DNA of 64,000 nt from Terrisporobacter sp. (lineage in GTDB: Bacteria > Bacillota_A > Clostridia > Peptostreptococcales > Peptostreptococcaceae), in the NCBI GenBank assembly GCA_029851945.1, contig JARKUZ010000024.1, positions 1 through 64,000 on the forward strand. The letters run 5' to 3'. The position numbers were made by a program, and so were the translations under genes. The notes under the pieces were generated by a model. The model saw only the letters and a list, made by a program, of their open reading frames with translations. It did not search any database and was not told the DNA's origin. Positions 54,345 through 62,913 of the stretch are shown here, piece by piece (position 1 is the first letter of the stretch; each line of letters opens with the position of its first letter).

Positions 54345-54362
54345 ACATATCAATTGATATGT
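54345..54362. promoter_or_regulatory. Perfect 18-bp palindrome at the gntR promoter
   Basis: ACATATCAATTGATATGT is a perfect inverted repeat 14 bp upstream of the gntR start. It differs in sequence from the palindrome at 53337, so if one protein binds both, the recognised core must be short. Autoregulation is inference. Confidence 0.6.
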
Positions 54363-54400
54363 TAAATTATACACCATAGTAAGGGTTTAATCCAAATAAA

Positions 54401-54545
54401 AATTCGCTTCGCTCATGTCGCCAACGACTTTGTCCGTTGCTCAAAATTCGCTTCGCTCATGTCGCCAACGACTTTGTCCGTTGCTCAAAATTCGCTGCGC
54501 TTAAGCCACTGCGTGGGCGCTCCACTTCATGTTGCTAGCGACCTT
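54401..54545. repeat. Tandem GC-rich repeat: two exact 44-bp units plus a variant third
   Basis: Units 54401-54444 and 54445-54488 are identical (start AATTCGCTTCGCTCATGTCG, end CCGTTGCTCAA). A third unit from 54489 begins AATTCGCTGCGC, then takes the TTAAGCCACTGCGTGGGCGC insert seen at 39856-39969, and ends GTTGCTAGCGACC. There is no ORF. G+C is about half, against under a third around it. No terminal inverted repeats or target duplications are obvious. Confidence 0.88.
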
Positions 54546-54640
54546 TAAAAATATATCCGTTACTCTATAAATTCTGATACTTTTAATTTTATTTATTCTG
54601 TTGTATTATATTATTCATGTTATGAATTTAGGAGGATATT

Positions 54641-54802
54641 ATGGAAGATATAACTGTTTCAATAGAAGAAATGATAGAGTTTATACACAGCAGATGTGCC
54701 GGTAATATATCTAAGGATGATATAGAGATGATTTTAGATTTACAGGAAGAGTTTTTAGCTTCTAAAGGCCTGATAGAAGTAGAAGAGGATGAAGTATATT
54801 AA
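54641..54802 (+). CDS. Small acidic protein, 53 residues
   Basis: The frame begins at an ATG six bases after AGGAGG (54630-54635), runs for 53 residues (MEDITVSIEEMIEFIHSRC, then KDDIEMILDLQEEFLASKGL, ending EEDEVY) and is followed 20 bp later by a strong terminator. Ribosome site, codon pattern and terminator support a real gene. The protein is strongly acidic with two likely helices and no membrane or signal segment. I do not recognise a family; similar short acidic proteins are common in clostridia. It is an isolated plus-strand gene. Confidence 0.75.
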   Translation: MEDITVSIEEMIEFIHSRCAGNISKDDIEMILDLQEEFLASKGLIEVEEDEVY

Positions 54803-54822
54803 GTCATCTTTTACTCTAAAAC

Positions 54823-54856
54823 AAAAGGATGAACTTTGTGTAAGTTCATCCTTTTT
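54823..54856. terminator. Terminator after the small acidic protein gene
   Basis: AAAAGGATGAACTT and AAGTTCATCCTTTT arms with a five-base loop and T run. Confidence 0.88.
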
Positions 54857-54893
54857 ATAATACTATATGTTATTTTCATATGGTTGTTAGTAT

Positions 54894-55937
54894 TTATTTT
54901 AATACCTGCAATGTTACAGTTCTAACTCCCCATTTTGTACAATCTGATTCAGTTGGCATGTATATATCTATTTTATTTCCTTTTATTCCTCCACCTGTAT
55001 CTTCAGCAGTGAAAACTTTGTCTAATTCTTTTATATATACTTTAGTCCCATATGGTATTACCTTAGGATCCACAGCTATTGTTCCATATTTAGGTTTAGT
55101 TCCTGTAGCTGTTATTCCCCCACCTGTATATGCATAAGATTTAACAGTTAAAGTACTTGATACGTTTAATGATGAGTTAGATGATGAAGATGATGAATTT
55201 AATGATATATAACTTCCACTTACCCATCCTGTTTTATTCCCTGCATATTTTATTTGATACCATCCATTACTTGATGCTAATATTTCTACTTTTGTTCCTC
55301 TTGAAAGTTTCCCTACTACGCTATTTGATGTAGATGCTCCACTTCTTACATTTAATGATGATGCTGTTACTGTTCCTGTACCTGATGCAGGAGTACTTGT
55401 TGAAGTGTTTGATGAGTTATTTGAGCTTGTTCCTATGCTTATATAATCTCCACTTACCCATCCTGTTTTATTCCCTGCATATTTTATTTGATACCATCCA
55501 TTATTTGATGCTAATATTTCTACTTTTGTTCCTCTTGCAAGTTTTCCCACTATACTATTTGATGTAGATGCTCCACTTCTTACATTTAATGATGATGCTG
55601 TTACTGTTCCTGTACCTGATGCAGAAGTACTTGCTGATCCATTTGAACTTGTTCCTTGGCTTATATAATCTCCGCTTGACCATCCTGTTTTATTTCCTGC
55701 ATACTCTATTTGATACCATCCATTATCTGATGCTAATATTTCTACTTCAGTTCCTCTTTTAACTTTACCTACTACTTTATGTGATGTAGATGCTCCACTT
55801 CTTACATTTAGTGATGATGCTGTTACTGTTCCTGTTGCAACCTCCGCAGCGTCTACTTTATCTATAGGCCCTTTAGCCCCCATTATTATCATTAATGCTC
55901 CTACTACAGCAGCTTTTCTTATTCTTTTATTTAACAT
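54894..55937 (-). CDS. Secreted cell-wall protein: signal peptide, three SH3b repeats, 3D domain
   Basis: The protein, about 347 residues, starts at the ATG at 55937 (MLNKRIRKAAVVGALMIIMG) after AGGAGG. A signal peptide ends near VDAAEVA. Three near-identical bacterial SH3 modules follow (about 35-95, 110-170, 185-245; TASSLNVRSGAST, then NGWYQIKYAGNKTGW), joined by Ser/Thr-rich linkers. The C-terminal 3D domain (about 265-347) carries the three aspartates in IAVDPKVIPYGT, FTAEDTGGGIKG and NKIDIYMP, as in Sps/MltA-like lytic transglycosylases. It probably binds and cuts peptidoglycan. Confidence 0.92.
   Translation of the reverse strand: MLNKRIRKAAVVGALMIIMGAKGPIDKVDAAEVATGTVTASSLNVRSGASTSHKVVGKVKRGTEVEILASDNGWYQIEYAGNKTGWSSGDYISQGTSSNGSASTSASGTGTVTASSLNVRSGASTSNSIVGKLARGTKVEILASNNGWYQIKYAGNKTGWVSGDYISIGTSSNNSSNTSTSTPASGTGTVTASSLNVRSGASTSNSVVGKLSRGTKVEILASSNGWYQIKYAGNKTGWVSGSYISLNSSSSSSNSSLNVSSTLTVKSYAYTGGGITATGTKPKYGTIAVDPKVIPYGTKVYIKELDKVFTAEDTGGGIKGNKIDIYMPTESDCTKWGVRTVTLQVLK
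55199..55840. repeat. Three tandem SH3b-encoding DNA repeats
   Basis: Segments of about 190 bp recur with periods of about 234 and 221 bp inside the SH3b/3D gene. The two copies nearest the gene 3' end are nearly identical at the DNA level. The one next to the signal peptide has drifted. This suggests recent unit duplication or homogenisation. Confidence 0.8.
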
Positions 55938-56117
55938 ATCAATTCCTCCTATAAATACTTGATTTATATTAAGGTTAAAATTTATCTGTTCCATGTATTC
56001 AATTGCTTTTTATGTAACCTTATACATATATAATATTACATTTCTGTAACTTTTTAAAGTGTTTTTTGTAAATTTATTACAAAATAGTTACAAGATTTTA
56101 AGTGTCAAAAAAATAAC
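55938..56117. other. Promoter region of the SH3b/3D gene
   Basis: AT-rich DNA upstream of the SH3b/3D gene with no coding potential. Together with the adjacent hairpin it makes up the 330-bp gap to the PmbA gene. Confidence 0.4.
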
Positions 56118-56165
56118 AAAAGACATTATGCTAGTAATTTCAATATATTCAGCACAATGTCTTTT
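56118..56165. terminator. Terminator after the PmbA-like gene
   Basis: AAAAGACATT and AATGTCTTTT outer arms, with TGCT and AGCA inner arms, and A and T runs on both sides. It lies about 100 bp past the PmbA stop. Confidence 0.7.
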
Positions 56166-56267
56166 TATTAATTTTATTAAATAATTTTTTTATTTTTTTA
56201 CTACTTTGTTACACTTATAGTTACATTTTGTTAACATTTAACTTCATAATTTTATATTTATAATTGA

Positions 56268-57611
56268 TTATTTTCCTGCTATAGAAAGTCCTTCAACAAT
56301 CACTGATGGAGAACCAACATTACTCATAGGGAACTTTAAATCATCTCCTATAGATACTATATTTTTAAGCAAATCAAAATAATTACCAGCCAAAGTTATT
56401 TGCTCAACTGGGAATGACTTCTTTCCACCTTCAACATAGAATCCTTTTGCTGCCAGTGAGAAATCTCCACTTACAGTATTAGCTCCCGAGTGAAGTCCTG
56501 CTAAGTCTGTGATTATTACCCCTTCTCCAATTTCCTTCATCAGATCATCAAATGACATACTCCCCTTTTGTAGATATAGATTACTTTCACTTACTCCCAC
56601 AGATGAGGCATAAGAAGACTTAAATCCATTACCAGTAGTTTTTACACCTTGTTTATGGGCAGTTTTTAAGTTATGAAGTAATGTTACTAATTTTCCATTT
56701 GAAACTAATCCCTTTGTAAATGTGGCTACACCTTCATCATCGAAAGGAGCTGATGCAAGACCACCATCCATTAGCGGATCATCAATTATTGTAACAACTT
56801 CAGATGCTATCATTTCACCTTCTTTACCTTTTAGAAGTGATAGACCTTTTTGAGCTGCATCACCACTGAATGTACATGCAAATGTTTCTAAAAGTTGAAC
56901 CATTGCTTCATTGTAAATTATAGTTTTATAACTTCCTGATGATATACTTTTTCCACCTAATTTAGATAAAGCCTCCTTAACACCTTCTTTGGCAATTTTA
57001 GCAGGATTTACTTCATCTATAGAAGATGCTACCACATATCCTACTCCATCATTTTTTCCATTTTCATCTTCTACTACTGGTACTACATAAGATGTAAGGA
57101 TATTGTCTTTATTAGAAAGTTCTAGACCTTTCGTATTATATATACCATAATTTGATGAAGAATAAGAAATCTTGCATCCATTGATATTTACAACCTTGTC
57201 ACAGTAATTCTTAGCTTCTTTTTCCAAATCTAAAGCTAAATCTATCATTTTTGCTGGGTCTATATTTTCTAATTCTTTAGAGTAAGTTTTTACTTCACTA
57301 TATTTTCCATCACCTTCATATATAAATTGAACATCTTCATTTTCAATTAAGGCAGCACTATTTTTTGCACTGTTTATCAACATATCTATTGCAGATTCAT
57401 CAAGTATTTCAGTGAAAGAATAACCCATTTTTCCATTTATTTTTCCTCTAAAAGAAAGTCCAAATGATTTAGATAAATTATATTTTTCAACTTCTCCTTC
57501 ATATACACTGATACTTATACTTTCGCCATCACTATAATAAACTTCACATTCATTAAATCCGCTATCTATTGCTTTTTTAAATAATAAATTCTTAAACTCT
57601 GAAAAATTCAT
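56268..57611 (-). CDS. TldE/PmbA-like metalloprotease partner subunit
   Basis: The 447-residue protein is the PmbA/TldE half of the TldD/TldE heterodimer. It lacks the HExxxH zinc motif of TldD but shares the fold: FGLSFRGKINGKMGYSFTE near 65, TTGNGFKSSYASSVGVSESN near 340 and the C-terminal FPMSNVGSPSVIVEGLSIAG. It supports the partner that degrades small unfolded peptides or matures ribosomal peptides. The genes are adjacent with no gap (57611/57612), a coupled pair. Confidence 0.92.
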   Translation of the reverse strand: MNFSEFKNLLFKKAIDSGFNECEVYYSDGESISISVYEGEVEKYNLSKSFGLSFRGKINGKMGYSFTEILDESAIDMLINSAKNSAALIENEDVQFIYEGDGKYSEVKTYSKELENIDPAKMIDLALDLEKEAKNYCDKVVNINGCKISYSSSNYGIYNTKGLELSNKDNILTSYVVPVVEDENGKNDGVGYVVASSIDEVNPAKIAKEGVKEALSKLGGKSISSGSYKTIIYNEAMVQLLETFACTFSGDAAQKGLSLLKGKEGEMIASEVVTIIDDPLMDGGLASAPFDDEGVATFTKGLVSNGKLVTLLHNLKTAHKQGVKTTGNGFKSSYASSVGVSESNLYLQKGSMSFDDLMKEIGEGVIITDLAGLHSGANTVSGDFSLAAKGFYVEGGKKSFPVEQITLAGNYFDLLKNIVSIGDDLKFPMSNVGSPSVIVEGLSIAGK

Positions 57612-59003
57612 CTATTCTTCGCTCCTTCCACCAACAGTTATCTCTTTAACTCTTATCATAGGCTGACCTACGTTAGTTGGAATAGAGCCAGATGATGAGC
57701 CGCACATTCCTTGAGCCTGAGCTAAATTATCTCCTACCATGTCTATATTCATAAGTACTTCGCTACCTTTACCAATTAAACTAGCTCCCCTTACTGCTTC
57801 TTTAATCTCTCCATTTTTCACTAAATATCCTTCAGCTACAGCAAAGTTAAACTCGCCAGTTACAGGGTTTACAGAACCACCACCCATTTTTTTAGCATAA
57901 AGCCCATCATCTATTGATTTAATAATGTCTTCCACTTTATCTGTTCCTGCTGCTATGTATGTGTTTGTCATTCTAGAAGTTGGAGCAAATTTGTAACTTT
58001 GTCTACGAGAACTTCCAGTAGGAGCCATGTTCATTCTTCTTCCATTTAGTTTGTCTATCATATATGATTTTAAAATACCATTTTCTATTAAAACATTTTT
58101 TTTAGTAGGATTTCCTTCATCATCTATATTACTTGATCCCCAGTGATTTTGAAGAGTTCCATCATCTATAGCAGTTACTTTAGTAGATGCAATTTGCTCA
58201 CCTATTTTATCTGTAAATACTGAATTTCCTTTAGCAACTGATGTTGCCTCTAGAGAATGACCACAAGCTTCGTGGAATATTACTCCACCAAATCCGTTGT
58301 CTATTGCCACTGTCATCTTGCCTGCTGGACAATTTTTAGCATTAAGCATAGTATAAGCTACCCTTGATGCTTCTTTTCCATAATACTCTGGATCTATATC
58401 TTCAAATAATTCAAATCCTTTACATGCTCCAGGTCCTTCAAATCCTGTTTGATTTTCATTACCTCTTGATGCTACTGAAGTTATTCCCAGTCTAGTTCTC
58501 ACTCTGTTGTCTTCTATATATAAACCTTCAGTATTTGCAATTAGTACATTTTGTTCCTTGTCTGAGTAGTTTATACTTACTTGTGATATTTCACTGCTGT
58601 ATTCTTTGGCACTTTTATATGCTTTTTTCATTATGTTTATTTTATCTTGGTAATCCACACTATGAGGATATAATTTGATAGGATTTATGTTTGTTGTAAC
58701 TTTACAATTATTTATCACTACCATTTTCTCATCAGATAAACTACCTAATGCTAAAGCTGCTTTGTAGGCTGTGTCTAACATTGAGCTTAGTGAGTTGTCA
58801 TTAGTGTATGCGTATACACTTTTTAGTCCTTTGAAAATTCTTATTCCTATTCCGTAAGTTCTTCCTCCTAGGACGTTTTCTATTTTACTATCTATTATAC
58901 CGATGTTGTTTGTTATACAATCTTCTTCGAATATTTCTGCAAAATCTCCACCAGTTACTAGGCACTTTTCAAGTACTTGTGTGACTGTTTGTTTTGTTAT
59001 CAT
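57612..59003 (-). CDS. TldD-like zinc metalloprotease subunit
   Basis: The 463-residue protein carries the TldD active-site motif HEACGH (GVIFHEACGHSLEATSVAKG, near 245-260) and the conserved GMCGSSSGSIPTNVGQPMIRV C-terminal block. It pairs with the PmbA-like subunit encoded next. Together they form a cytosolic protease for short peptides. No peptide-product precursor gene is visible beside it, so a general housekeeping role is likely. Confidence 0.93.
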   Translation of the reverse strand: MITKQTVTQVLEKCLVTGGDFAEIFEEDCITNNIGIIDSKIENVLGGRTYGIGIRIFKGLKSVYAYTNDNSLSSMLDTAYKAALALGSLSDEKMVVINNCKVTTNINPIKLYPHSVDYQDKINIMKKAYKSAKEYSSEISQVSINYSDKEQNVLIANTEGLYIEDNRVRTRLGITSVASRGNENQTGFEGPGACKGFELFEDIDPEYYGKEASRVAYTMLNAKNCPAGKMTVAIDNGFGGVIFHEACGHSLEATSVAKGNSVFTDKIGEQIASTKVTAIDDGTLQNHWGSSNIDDEGNPTKKNVLIENGILKSYMIDKLNGRRMNMAPTGSSRRQSYKFAPTSRMTNTYIAAGTDKVEDIIKSIDDGLYAKKMGGGSVNPVTGEFNFAVAEGYLVKNGEIKEAVRGASLIGKGSEVLMNIDMVGDNLAQAQGMCGSSSGSIPTNVGQPMIRVKEITVGGRSEE

Positions 59004-59094
59004 AGTTTTCCTCCTGTTTTTTTGTATATGTATATTATACCAATAGTTGGTGAGATTTTAACATATTGGCTTGTTATTGTATAAATTCAGTTTA

Positions 59095-59757
59095 CTAAAT
59101 AATTCCCAATCTATTTTTTATCTCAGGTAAATATTTTAGAAATACAGAATAAAAATCTTCTTTTATATTAATTCGATAACAGCTATCTAATAAAATTTGA
59201 TTAATTTTCTCAAGTTCTTTTTCATCTCTCACAAACTTTAAACGGAAAGTTAATGCTTTAATAAATTTATGCCACTCTAAAATAAATTTTTTATTATTAT
59301 CGTAATTTTCAATTCCTATCCATTCACTTACTTTTACATCTTTTAAATTCTCTTTGGGACAATTGCCTACTTGTAAAAAATACTTAAAGTTATCATCCTT
59401 GTACACTCTTCCAAGAGGAAATAGACGACAAATGTTTGGTCGTTTAGAATGGATTGTACATCTACCTTCTTTGCTTAAAAAACTACAATTTTTGTTATCA
59501 TCCTGCATTTTTAAGTATGGTAGTAAAACTTTGTTATTTTCACGTAATTCAATCTTGTTTCCTAATAGTTCATCAAATTCTGCACCTAGATAGTTTACCA
59601 TTTCATAAATATCAAAAGGTGTAAGGACTACTAAATCTCCTACATCGCAACAACAGTCACTGCACCCATTGCAGCCACATGTGTCTGCTTTTACGGTGTC
59701 TTGAATGTCATATAGTTTCCCATCTGAAATTTCTTCTAATATGTTTATCGATCTCAT
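59095..59757 (-). CDS. YkgJ-family cysteine-cluster protein
   Basis: The 220-residue protein has the dense N-terminal cysteine block DTCGCNGCSDCCCDVGDLVV (about 26-45) and further cysteines in CSFLSKEGRCTIHSKRPNIC near 90-110. This is the Fe-S or zinc/iron-binding CxxCxxCC family (YkgJ). The role is unknown, perhaps metal-cluster related. The C-terminal half is helical and soluble. It is a single gene. Confidence 0.88.
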   Translation of the reverse strand: MRSINILEEISDGKLYDIQDTVKADTCGCNGCSDCCCDVGDLVVLTPFDIYEMVNYLGAEFDELLGNKIELRENNKVLLPYLKMQDDNKNCSFLSKEGRCTIHSKRPNICRLFPLGRVYKDDNFKYFLQVGNCPKENLKDVKVSEWIGIENYDNNKKFILEWHKFIKALTFRLKFVRDEKELEKINQILLDSCYRINIKEDFYSVFLKYLPEIKNRLGII

Positions 59758-59810
59758 TTGTTTTCTTCCTCATTTCTTATTTACATCTTGTTTAAATCTT
59801 TGATTACATC

Positions 59811-59890
59811 TTATTATACTAAAAATTTAAATATCAACAAAGGGTGTGACATTTTTGACACACCCTTTATAAAATTTATATTCCAGCCAC
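59811..59890. repeat. Duplicated gene-end/terminator segment, copy 1
   Basis: This contains the hairpin AAAGGGTGTG/CACACCCTTT (59839-59868) and flanking sequence that recurs at 60801-60880, about 990 bp away, including the words ATTTAAATATCA and TTTGACACACCCTTTATAAA. The hairpin can terminate either strand. Confidence 0.75.
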
Positions 59891-59968
59891 ACACTGAAGT
59901 GTCACTTGCTTAATAACATCCTCCACAATCTTCTTTTGTTGATTTATATATTCATCAAGAGGTAACAT
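59876..59968 (-). pseudogene. Unidentified gene-end relic
   Basis: A 30-codon frame reads MLPLDEYINQQKKIVEDV, then IKQVTLQCVAGI and TAA. It extends a few sense codons further upstream without a start or ribosome site, and ends at the duplicated terminator segment. It looks like the 3' end of a lost gene. I do not recognise the family. Confidence 0.35.
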
Positions 59969-59991
59969 AGTAAGATAAATTCTAATAAAAA

Positions 59992-60023
59992 AATATCCAG
60001 CCTAATAACTTAAGCTGAATATT
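59992..60023 (-). terminator. Terminator after the lipoprotein gene
   Basis: AATATCCAGC and GCTGAATATT arms, with a seven-U run on the minus strand, ten bases past the lipoprotein stop. Confidence 0.78.
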
Positions 60024-60033
60024 CGTATCGTAT

Positions 60034-60669
60034 TTAATTAGTTTTTAGTTCTTCTCCACTACTAGTATAAATCTTAGTTGTCACATTCAAATATTTATCT
60101 AGTTTTTCCTTATTATTATCTAAAGACTTCAATAACTGACCTTTACTATTTTGATTATATTCAGAATTTACTAATGTCATTGTATCTTTTATATAATCTT
60201 TCATGATTTTAGCCAAATCATACATGTGAGAATTATCAGAATCTGATTTACTTGTGATATATGATGCTAAATAATAATTACTTTCTAAATCATCTGTTAA
60301 CTTTTCATTTTTATACTGATCAGATAAATAATCCATTGCCTCCTGTTTTATATCCTTCGATGTATTTGCATATAAATCATTTAATGCTACTAATTGATCG
60401 ATCGTCTTTACTTTATCTTCTGTTTTATCCATATCTGAAGTAATTTCTTTTGATTTGTAGGCATAAGTAGATACTTTATCAAAAGACTCTATATTTAAAT
60501 CCTGAAGCTTCTCTTCATTTTCTATTTTATCCAGATTTTCTTCATATGCTTTATTTACTTCCTCTGATGTTTTTAAATTAGATAAATCAGTACTAGAATT
60601 ATTAGAACTACATCCAACCAAACCTAACATTAAGATACAAAATATACTTTTTTTCAAAATTGCTTTCAT
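60034..60669 (-). CDS. Unknown helical lipoprotein
   Basis: The protein, about 211 residues, starts at the ATG at 60669 (MKAILKKSIFCILMLGLVGC) after GGGGGA, giving a lipobox LVGC with the lipid Cys at 20. The mature part is strongly charged and helical (Asp, Lys, Glu rich), with no enzymatic motif I can name. It should sit on the outer face of the membrane. Flanking repeats at 59811 and 60801 bracket it. Function unknown. Confidence 0.8.
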   Translation of the reverse strand: MKAILKKSIFCILMLGLVGCSSNNSSTDLSNLKTSEEVNKAYEENLDKIENEEKLQDLNIESFDKVSTYAYKSKEITSDMDKTEDKVKTIDQLVALNDLYANTSKDIKQEAMDYLSDQYKNEKLTDDLESNYYLASYITSKSDSDNSHMYDLAKIMKDYIKDTMTLVNSEYNQNSKGQLLKSLDNNKEKLDKYLNVTTKIYTSSGEELKTN

Positions 60670-61126
60670 AATATCCCCCATTTTTTTCTACTAGATTTTA
60701 TCATTATAAAATTATTATATCACGACATTTCAATTATTTTAGTACTACCTATAAGTATTACTACTTTGTACTCCAGTTTAATTTAATATATCTGTTAATT
60801 TTATTAATCTAGAAATTTAAATATCAGCAAAAGGTGTGACATTTTTGACACACCCTTTATAAAGTTTATACTACAGCCATCACATCTAATTGTTTATACG
60901 TTCTAACATTTACTAAACATGCATATATAAAATCTCAGTACTATATAAACTTTAATCTACAATCTAACTACACATTGAGGTTTAAATAATTCCCCTGTGA
61001 ATATATTTCTCTCTACGGATATATTTTATATGTTAATTATACGTGGATAAAAAATAAAAACTCGTCAACCTTACTGATTTAATTTAAAATTCATACTAAT
61101 TTTTATACTATTAATCTAACTTATTC
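60670..61126. other. Gene-free stretch with copy 2 of the duplicated terminator segment
   Basis: Bases 60801-60880 repeat the segment at 59811-59890, with the hairpin AAAGGTGTG/CACACC (60829-60858). Just right of it a short minus-strand frame ends VRTYKQLDVMAVV with a stop at the same place as the relic frame of copy 1, so it may be a second lost gene end. No usable ORF seen in the rest. Confidence 0.55.
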
Positions 61127-62437
61127 TTAATTATTTAAAAATTCACTTTGATGATATTCTCCTGCTAACATAGTTTTATTAAATTCAGCTGTTGGATCTA
61201 TTTGCATAACAAGTTCTTCTAATTCATTTATATCCACTTTAAAAAACTCTTTTCTAAGATTTATTTTATTAACTCTTTTTTCATTTAACATATTATGTAG
61301 TTTTTGTTCTAAGCCAACAGCATCATCAGAGAAAATAAAACTATGGACATCAAATGTGAAGGGAACACTAGCACTTCCAAGTTCTTTAATTCTTTCTAAT
61401 GGGTCTAGTCTTCTAGTCATTCCGATTTTAAATACATCATTACCAAATGATCCTAAGTTACTTATGACGTAAACATTACCAGCTTTACCATTTTGTCTAC
61501 TTATAATATCTTCTTTTTTATGTTCTACAGATTCTAATTGTGATTCTAATTCTTTTAACCTTGCTTCATATTTAGTTTTTTCATCATCATGTAATGATTT
61601 TAATTGATTATGTAACTTTTCAATTTCAGCAAGATATTTAGATTCTTCAGCTTCAACTTGCTTTTTCTGTCTTTCAAGTTCTTTTTTCTCGGCAGCATCT
61701 TGTCTCATTTGTTCTCTTATTGCAGCTTGTTCAGCTCGTTGCTGTTCTTTTTTCACATAATATTGATACTCAATCATAACTGCATCACAGAATAGATATT
61801 CAATTTCACCTATAAACTTAGTCATAGTTGAAGCAATACTTTTATTTCCTTCAGAAGCTATTAGTAGATATTTTCTAGTAATTTCTTTTATAATATCTAA
61901 TGAATTATTTAACTCATCGTACTTAAGATTGTATAAAACATTTTGAAGTTCTGATTGTAATGCAATTACCATTAATTTATAAATTGTTTTATTAGCTTTA
62001 GTAGTATATTTACTTTCGTATTTATCAAGAGTATCCTGTATAACTTCTTGATTAATCTTCATTGCTTTTTTTAATTCTTTTACATCCATAGATTTCAGCT
62101 TTAAAGAAATAGATGGAGCAAATTCTTCAATAAGATTTTTTTCATTCTGAGGAATTTTTAAATATGCTTCTTCTAATGTATAGCTAGTAAAATTGTTTAA
62201 TGCATATTCAGCACTCTTAAAGGCTGCATTAAGTTTTAATTTTTTCTTTGGAATATTTTCTAATTTATCCTTTTCAGCTTTACATTTTGTTATTAACTCA
62301 TCTAAAGATGCTTGCTGAATTTCAGTCTTTCTTATTAAGGATTCTAAATCCGTTTTAGAATTATTTAAATCATTCTGATAGATTTCTTTACTTGTTAAAA
62401 GTCTAGATATTTCTTCTTTTAAATCTAAGTATTGCAT
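61127..62437 (-). CDS. DUF4041 / T5orf172 (GIY-YIG-like) coiled-coil protein, probably 5'-shortened
   Basis: The 436-residue protein has helical and coiled-coil N-terminal parts (about 1-310, with Glu/Lys/Gln-rich heptads near 225-310) including the DUF4041-like middle. A C-terminal T5orf172 domain of the GIY-YIG superfamily (about 320-415) shows GNVYVISNLGSFGNDVFKIG, then MTRRLDPLERIKELGSASVP and GLEQKLHNMLNE. The ATG at 62437 is only two bases after AAGGAGG, and sense codons (LEEQIRKLQENIDSLSKELK) continue upstream to a stop without any start codon. The original N-terminus may therefore be lost. Related proteins occur in phages and defence islands; function unproven. Confidence 0.8.
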   Translation of the reverse strand: MQYLDLKEEISRLLTSKEIYQNDLNNSKTDLESLIRKTEIQQASLDELITKCKAEKDKLENIPKKKLKLNAAFKSAEYALNNFTSYTLEEAYLKIPQNEKNLIEEFAPSISLKLKSMDVKELKKAMKINQEVIQDTLDKYESKYTTKANKTIYKLMVIALQSELQNVLYNLKYDELNNSLDIIKEITRKYLLIASEGNKSIASTMTKFIGEIEYLFCDAVMIEYQYYVKKEQQRAEQAAIREQMRQDAAEKKELERQKKQVEAEESKYLAEIEKLHNQLKSLHDDEKTKYEARLKELESQLESVEHKKEDIISRQNGKAGNVYVISNLGSFGNDVFKIGMTRRLDPLERIKELGSASVPFTFDVHSFIFSDDAVGLEQKLHNMLNEKRVNKINLRKEFFKVDINELEELVMQIDPTAEFNKTMLAGEYHQSEFLNN

Positions 62438-62866
62438 TTCCTCCTTTGAAAAGGTTGCTGATTTTAACTCTTTAGATAAACTATCAATATTCTCTTGTAG
62501 TTTTCTTATTTGTTCTTCTAGATTAAGTGTTAATTATTTTCTTTATAATGGCAAGTTCAATAGGAAATTTAAAATATTTTGATAATTAATCTATAGTTAG
62601 TATTTTAAATTATTTTCCTCCTATTTCTCCACTAATAAGCTTTTGAAGTACACTATATCTTATATTAATAAGATTAAATTTTTGTTGATTATTTTTATTC
62701 TTTATTTTTCTTTTCTTATTATATCATTCATTTAGTAAAAAATCCCTTTCTAAAAAGCTTCTATTCATATACTTCTCTTCTATTTCTTTTTCATCAAAAA
62801 TATATACTAGGATTTCCCAAAATAGTTTCTACTTAAATTCAAATTAATCATCCCCATAATAAAAAA
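62438..62866. other. Gene-free stretch with possible coding relics
   Basis: Bases 62438-62545 read in frame with the DUF4041 protein but lack a start. Near 62720-62820 a short minus-strand frame reads WEILVYIFDEKEIEEKYMNR, then SFLERDFLLNE and a stop, with no ribosome site. It could be another fragment. The rest is AT-rich spacer. Confidence 0.35.
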
Positions 62867-62893
62867 GCTAACTGCCATACTATAGCAATTAGC
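62867..62893 (-). terminator. Terminator after the ECF S-component gene
   Basis: GCTAATTGC and GCAGTTAGC arms (minus strand) with an eight-base loop and a six-U run, 20 bp past the stop. Confidence 0.82.
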
Positions 62894-62913
62894 CTATAAT
62901 TTCCAAATATATA

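Noticed and set aside
54401..54545. Tandem repeats considered as a CRISPR array
   Set aside because: The 44-bp units abut directly with no spacers, and there are no cas genes nearby.
61127..62437. T5orf172 protein considered as a homing endonuclease in an intron
   Set aside because: No split host gene or intron ends flank it, and its coiled-coil build fits the free-standing DUF4041 type.
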